From Cruorifilaria tuberocauda (Eukaryota; Nematoda; Chromadorea; Rhabditida; Onchocercidae), in NCBI GenBank assembly GCA_013365365.1, contig JABVXU010000190.1, forward strand, positions 35,866-99,865: a stretch of DNA of 64,000 nt, read 5' to 3'. Positions 59,870 to 64,000 of the stretch are shown in pieces. Positions within the stretch are counted from its first letter, which is position 1; each line of letters opens with the position of its first letter. The notes beneath the pieces are model-generated. The model ran no database searches. It was given only the letters and a program-made list of their open reading frames with translations, and was not told the DNA's origin. Both the position numbers and the translations under genes were made by a program.

Positions 59870-60665
59870 GAATGCGGGCTTTCATTGGAATCTTGCAGTG
59901 GAATTCATTGCTTACTGCAATTATCTCAAAGATCGAGAAATCTATGCTTGTATAAAAATCTAGAAAATGCGAGATGCAAGAATTTACAGATATCAATCAC
60001 ATTGTTGTAGATGAGCCAAAAGCTTCGTTTCTTTTTAAGAATGAAACAATAACGGAAATAACTGTGGTATCACTAATCCTCATGCAGTGACTGGCGATAT
60101 TGTTATCGATATGGAAAATGTCCGAAATCAAAGAGATACAAGTAATAGATTAATTAATTATGATCGAAAATGAACTGGTCCGGAGAATGTAAAATTTCAG
60201 TATACTGTAGACTCATTATCATTACAATGGAATTTAACCGTCGAATCAGTTTGATTGCTAAACGAATCAGTTATTGCTTCAAAGAAATGATGCAATAGCT
60301 AAATGGATTAATGGTTAACTACTAATTACACTTTTTAAGGTTGAAAAATTCATTTCACACGCCTTCGAATTTAAGACTAATTTGATAAATCAATTCGAAA
60401 TCGAAAGAATTAATGCTGAATTCAAATTCAGGAAACAATTAATCAACCTTATTGCAACGCCAATCAATAAGGAAAAGAATTAATTGATAGATCTCTAAGA
60501 CGGTTTCGATAGAACGATAAACTTGATCGAAGAAGAATTAACTGGAATCCTGAAAACTGGGGAATGATCTTTTTTGCATGTATTATTGTAATAATTGTCT
60601 TAAAAAATTACTATCAACAGAAGCGTAAATGTCAAATAATCCTTCCAGATCACGTACGCAATTGA
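59870..60665 (+). pseudogene. Decayed membrane-protein or retroelement-like remnant
   Basis: Several open stretches of 40-60 codons follow one another on the plus strand but lie in different frames, separated by stops and shifts. The last one ends in a hydrophobic run (FFACIIVIIVL) and a short basic tail, the layout of a type-I membrane protein C terminus. This resembles the end of an envelope-like ORF of an LTR retroelement, but I cannot name a family and no LTR, protease or polymerase motif is visible. It could not be expressed as it stands. Confidence 0.25.
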
Positions 60666-60922
60666 TAGAATTCGAATATTAATAAACTTTCTTCCCTCTA
60701 CTTTTCTTTTCTATTTTTTTCTAGTTTTTTGAAGTTAAAATTATATATTTGATTATTGTAATTTACTCTTTGGATATTTTCCTACTGCGAGCTAAAACAA
60801 TTTTTAAATGTGCTATTATAATCGCATTTGCATAAAATTATTCTTCCCACTGCAACTAGCAGAAATTCTAGAGCAGGAAAGTCAAAAGTCAAAATTATTA
60901 CGCGAAAGGATTAGAGTTCTCT

Positions 60923-60963
60923 GATTGGTCATGGATCACGTAACTTTACGGAATGCATAAAAG
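60923..60963 (+). promoter_or_regulatory. Candidate promoter of the zinc-finger gene
   Basis: GATTGG (inverted CCAAT box) at 60923-60928 is followed by a TATA-like CATAAAAG at 60956-60963. The zinc-finger start codon lies about 180 nt farther on. A TTTTGCAG acceptor at 61079 lies between them and could mark a 5' UTR intron or a trans-splice site. Confidence 0.45.
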
Positions 60964-61145
60964 CTCTTCTTTCTACTGATATGACACAGACGTATCTTCG
61001 TCGGTGGGTTAGCTAGAGATTTCCTTCTAGAAATTTCCATTTGTTCATTTTAACGAATACTTTTAGTAATATTTTGCAGAGTTCTCGCCATATTCCGTCA
61101 CCCTAAGCAATTGCAATTACTCATCCACAGAAATTCTTATCAGTC

Positions 61146-61613
61146 ATGCTACTATTATATTGTTTCGTAGCGTTTGTGCTGCCGTCGTATATCGCGCAAG
61201 TGACGGTACGTGAATATGAATGATATGGATCTTAGCGTAGAAATTAAATATTCACGGATTTTTTGTCTGTTCGAAAACTGTCCAACAATCTCAGGAAATC
61301 AAATCTGTAGAATCGATTCGGGTTATTTCAGGTTTCGGATGAAAGCAATCTGCCAATACAAGAAGATCTGATCGATTCAAGCAGTGGAAGGAGAACAGTT
61401 GGCAATGAAATAGTAACTGGAGCTAATGTTATCGGAACAAGCGGAATGTTGGAATGTGACGTATGCAACAAGCAATTCAGATATCCACGCAATCTGCGAG
61501 TTCATAAGAAAATACATACGGATCAAAAAGAACACAAATGTGACGTGTGCGATAAGCAATTCAAATATTCAAGAAGTCTACGAACTCATAGGAGAATGCA
61601 TACGGCCGAATGA
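61146..61613 (+). CDS. Small protein with signal peptide and two C2H2 zinc fingers
   Basis: Two exons, 61146-61205 and 61332-61613, give 113 residues. The first exon is a textbook signal peptide (MLLLYCFVAFVLPSYIAQVT) and ends at a GTACGT donor in phase 0. The second exon follows a TTTCAG acceptor in phase 0. After about 42 residues of hydrophilic linker come two adjacent classical fingers, CDVCNKQFRYPRNLRVHKKI and CDVCDKQFKYSRSLRTHRRM. They have C-x2-C, the conserved Phe and Leu, and H-x3-H spacing, and the short linker HTDQKEHK replaces the usual TGEKP. The stop follows 4 residues after the last His. C2H2 fingers normally bind DNA or RNA in the nucleus, so a secretory leader is unexpected. 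Secretion is inferred from the leader alone. An unrecognised shorter transcript without exon 1 would encode a nuclear form. Confidence 0.82.
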
Positions 61614-61650
61614 AAATGGCTCGCTAATCGCTATTAGCTTTAGAAACTGC

Positions 61651-61696
61651 TATAACTTTCTTCGATGGAAGTTTTTCTTTCTCGAAGAAAGTTATA
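61651..61696 (+). other. Perfect 15-bp stem-loop downstream of the zinc-finger ORF
   Basis: TATAACTTTCTTCGA at 61651-61665 is the exact reverse complement of TCGAAGAAAGTTATA at 61682-61696, with a 16-nt loop. It lies 38 nt after the stop codon, so probably in the 3' UTR. The stem is shorter than a usual pre-miRNA. Confidence 0.7.
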
Positions 61697-61906
61697 ATTT
61701 AGGAAATCAGAAATTTCTATGATTGTCTATGATCGCTTCATTATTATTTATCAAAATATGGTTGTGGATCTTCGATTTATTGGGAAGAGCGATTGTCTCT
61801 GCACAATCAGTTCGGTTTGTAAAGATTTGCTTCTTATCGATAACCTATTAATGCTGTTATTTCTTGTCGCGGAATAGTTAGCGATGCCTTTACTTAGTAA
61901 ATTGTA

Positions 61907-62046
61907 GACCGTGACAAGACTGAAGATGTTCTTTCTGAACTGAATGGCTTCTATTCTATCTCTGTGGAATCAGACTACTGGCTTCTGTGTCAGGCAGGTG
62001 TAATAACCTTCACGCTCGATAGTACTCAAAACTTACGTAATAATAC
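61907..62046. repeat. Divergent repeat, copy A, with degenerate SL1-like end
   Basis: It begins with GACCGTGACA, continues through ACTACTGGCTTCTGTGTCAG and ends with CTCAAAACTTACGTAATA. Copy B at 63871-63989 has the same blocks in the same order. On the minus strand the end resembles the nematode SL1 leader, including its terminal GAG, but with several changes. Confidence 0.6.
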
Positions 62047-62130
62047 ATTTAATTACACCTTTATCCAGACGAATTTGATACATTAACAATACAACATAAA
62101 TACATTACCATTAACAACATCTACAACATC

Positions 62131-62280
62131 ATGGAGAGTTATAAAGACGACATAGTCCGATCAAGGGAAAGAGGAGAAGATCTCATCCCATCGTTAAGCA
62201 ACCGCCGTCCTTGGGAGAAATTCTCAGCAATGGTTCTGGTGCTCAGGTACTTCTTTATTTTGGTGGAGGGCGGGTCTTGA
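62131..62280 (+). CDS. Hypothetical 49-residue ORF
   Basis: ATG to stop in one exon. A charged N-terminal half (MESYKDDIVRSRERGEDLIP) is followed by a hydrophobic segment (MVLVLRYFFILV). The 3' part lies inside the tandemly duplicated 74-bp unit. There is no family match. It may be a fragment of a longer, broken gene. Confidence 0.25.
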   Translation: MESYKDDIVRSRERGEDLIPSLSNRRPWEKFSAMVLVLRYFFILVEGGS

Positions 62281-62381
62281 TGTCATGTACGTTCTCCGAT
62301 TCTCACGTTCTGGTGCTCAGGTACTTCTTTATTTTGGTGGAGGGCGGGTCTTGATATCTTGTACGGTTCGCCGATTCTCAC
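62233..62381 (+). repeat. Tandem duplication of a 74/75-bp unit
   Basis: Unit 1 (62233-62306) and unit 2 (62307-62381) both start GTTCTGGTGCTCAGGTACTT and end CCGATTCTCAC. They are nearly identical, with a few substitutions and one single-base indel near GTCATGTAC versus ATCTTGTACG. The duplication must be recent relative to the surrounding decay. Confidence 0.9.
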
Positions 62382-63284
62382 ATTACTGTAAAGGAGGCTA
62401 TGGCATGTCCCTGTATCAAGCTTCCTTTTACAGCCTTTTACAGCTTACAGGCAGGGAGCATATCATATGTAATAATTAAATGTAACACGAAGGATTTCAT
62501 AATCTTTCGGTTTCTCTCGTGATTTCAGCGACAGTAAGTATAATGCAGCAAATTTAAATGACATTGAATAATGAAATTAAATATTGAGTGATCCAGCAGA
62601 GATCGCTTCTTAAGAATTTCAATTATCAGAGTAAACATTCTGCAATATGTGTGATAATTGATAATTGACCTTTGACAGACGGCAGTTTTGATGACCCCTC
62701 TGATGTGGAAGTGTTCTAGGATTGCGGGACGAATTGAAATTAGAAACCTTTACATTACACATAAACAAAGGTAATTAAAGTTGGGGAATAAACAGCAACC
62801 ATAATCCATTTGTTTGATAGTTTCTGTAAACATTTTTTGCCATATAATTTTATAGAATATTTTAATGATTGAAAATGAAATAGTTGCGAATCTCCGACAA
62901 ATGTTGGCACTAAAGTATCGAGTAACAATATGAAATGCAGTAATGCTTCCTAATAATTTATTATTATTGCTAATATAGTGATATAACAAATAGTCATGAC
63001 ACAATTAATAATCGTAATTTATTAATATGCGACAATATTATCTATTGAAATATTATTCTACATTGCACGAAATTTGTTATATAATACAGGATTTACGGAT
63101 GACAATGGTAACAGAATCGGAACAAATGGATAATAATAAGTCGGGAAAAAAAACAAACTGTGAAATAATCTTCCGCTTCTTTTTATATAACGAATTTGAA
63201 AAAAGGATGAAATTTGAATGAGAAAAGAAGGGATGAAGTCAAAGTATGCAAAAATGATGAATGGAATAGGGAAAGGATTGATAG
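62382..63284. other. Unannotated stretch
   Basis: Nothing recognisable beyond a short direct repeat (CTTTTACAGC, twice near 62425-62450). The sequence is AT-rich with no splice-supported frame. Confidence 0.4.
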
Positions 63285-63473
63285 TTTGGAGGAAACAATA
63301 CTAAATACTGTTCCGTCGGCGGTAAATGTGCCTTGGAGCTTCCTGCGAACGAAATGTTCTTAGCTCGAATGGTTGTGAAGCTGAAATTGAAAGAGATTAT
63401 TAGCGAGATTTTAGAATTCTATGTACCTGTGAGTAATGTCGTTCTCGCAACGTCTTCGAGGGATAAGCGATGA
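63285..63473 (+). CDS. Hypothetical ORF, no recognised family
   Basis: An open frame of 62 codons runs from an upstream TAG to TGA and includes KYCSVGGKCALELPANEMF and MVVKLKLKEIISEILEF. Base composition is more balanced than the flanks. The stop overlaps the ATG of the next ORF (ATGA). No domain is recognised. It could be an exon or a broken mobile-element fragment. Confidence 0.25.
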   Translation, partial: FGGNNTKYCSVGGKCALELPANEMFLARMVVKLKLKEIISEILEFYVPVSNVVLATSSRDKR

Positions 63474-63706
63474 TCAACAGCATGAAGTTGAACAGTAACA
63501 AGTCTGTAATACCATTAGATATCCAGAGTACACTTGCGCTACATGGAAGAAATCAACGTACTGTCATGACTTTCCGTGATTCAGATTGCGAGTTGCAATT
63601 ATTCCCCTCGAATAGGAAAAGCTCAATCCGATATATTTTGGGCTATACGGAAACATATATGGTCCATCCAAAGTTCTCTACAGTTAACAAAAGTGATAAA
63701 TTATGA
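63470..63706 (+). CDS. Hypothetical 78-residue ORF
   Basis: It starts at the ATG of the ATGA overlap with the preceding ORF. It contains LHGRNQRTVMTFRDSDCELQ and IRYILGYTETYMVHPKF. No known motif, signal peptide or membrane segment is seen, and no splice sites flank it convincingly. Confidence 0.25.
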   Translation: MINSMKLNSNKSVIPLDIQSTLALHGRNQRTVMTFRDSDCELQLFPSNRKSSIRYILGYTETYMVHPKFSTVNKSDKL

Positions 63707-63870
63707 CGAAGAATAGTGACAGTAAGTATACTTTTGAGTTGGGATGTTTAAGATTGTTAATAAAAAGTTATAAACCTTGTCAACGATTTCCTATAACCGT
63801 ACAGGATTTCAGTTGTTCCTTTCTAGACGAGAGTGTTCTTTCTTTCCTGTTATTGTCAACGATCTTCGTT

Positions 63871-63989
63871 GACCGTGACAGTCTTTCTTTCTTTCTTTAT
63901 ATTGGTAAGTAAGCGAACTGCTAGCTTTTATGTCAGCCAGATGTGACTGCTGATACTTTGGGTGTACCTGAAACTTGGGTAATTAAACC
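63871..63989. repeat. Divergent repeat, copy B, ending in SL1-like sequence
   Basis: It shares GACCGTGACA, an ACTGCTAGCTTTTATGTCAG block and the terminal SL1-like block with copy A at 61907-62046, about 1.95 kb apart in direct orientation. Confidence 0.6.
63968..63989 (-). other. SL1 spliced-leader-like 22-mer
   Basis: On the minus strand 63989-63971 reads GGTTTAATTACCCAAGTTT, the first 19 nt of the conserved nematode SL1 leader. The last three nt are CAG instead of GAG, directly followed by GTACAC, so a splice-donor-like GT is kept. The downstream sequence lacks an Sm site of the AATTTTTGG type and does not look like an SL RNA body. It is therefore probably not a functional SL RNA gene. An inserted copy of a trans-spliced RNA, or an SL1-derived piece of a repeat, is more likely. 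Confidence 0.75.
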
Positions 63990-64000
63990 TTTATTAGTTT

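Larger units (their letters stand above)
53649..60900. other. Gene-poor region
   Basis: About 7 kb with no convincing gene. It contains simple repeats, a G-rich island, a 14-bp palindrome and, at its right end, a decayed coding-like remnant, each listed separately. The sequence next to 53.65 kb is the likely regulatory region if the remote Numb exon is real. Confidence 0.5.

Noticed and set aside
61426..61722. 98-codon ORF overlapping the zinc-finger exon
   Set aside because: It is a frame-shifted shadow of the two finger repeats. The fingers are in the other frame.
63900..63989. Complete SL1 RNA gene on the minus strand
   Set aside because: Only the leader exon is recognisable. No Sm site or SL1 RNA body follows, and no 5S rRNA gene is nearby in the window.

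Overview
The window looks like nuclear DNA of a parasitic nematode, probably a spirurid or filarial worm. It is strongly AT-rich. Its genes are cut by many short introns with a TTTTCAG-like acceptor, and an exact 19-nt stretch of the nematode SL1 spliced leader lies near the right end. The protein families also fit: a Numb orthologue, a PEX14, a single-domain tyrosine phosphatase and a secreted C-type lectin. The species assignment is inference; no ribosomal or mitochondrial marker is present. All gene models were built by eye from splice sites, reading phase and family motifs. Exon lists are in the entries.

Layout, left to right. (1) 2.3-7.2 kb, plus strand: an 11-exon type-B carboxylesterase with an intact triad. 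(2) 8.1-11.4 kb, minus: a secreted histidine acid phosphatase, convergent with the esterase. (3) 13.9-16.4 kb, minus: PEX14. (4) 18.1-27.0 kb, minus: a large gene of an unrecognised family, with four tandem copies of a block of about four exons that keep the same splice phases. (5) 27.2-31.4 kb, minus: a short-chain dehydrogenase/reductase ending about 0.2 kb before gene 4, so the two may form an operon. (6) 32.2-36.0 kb, minus: a secreted protein with two C-type-lectin-like domains. (7) 36.8-40.3 kb, minus: a single-domain protein tyrosine phosphatase. (8) 42.5-53.6 kb, minus: Numb, with an N-terminal PTB domain, C-terminal DPF and NPF motifs, and a possible remote 5' exon across a 5.4-kb intron. 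(9) 53.7-60.9 kb: gene-poor sequence with simple repeats and a decayed membrane-protein or retroelement remnant. (10) 61.1-61.6 kb, plus: a two-exon gene joining a signal peptide to two C2H2 zinc fingers. (11) 61.6-64.0 kb: repeats, short ORFs and SL1-derived sequence.

Most genes have unrelated housekeeping or secretory roles. Numb is a cell-fate and endocytic adaptor, PEX14 is the peroxisomal import docking factor, and the phosphatase, lectin and zinc-finger products carry predicted secretion signals. The most unusual items are the four-fold exon-block gene, which shows an alternating 1/3 versus 2/4 similarity pattern, the apparently secreted zinc-finger protein, and the paired repeats that each carry an SL1-like sequence.
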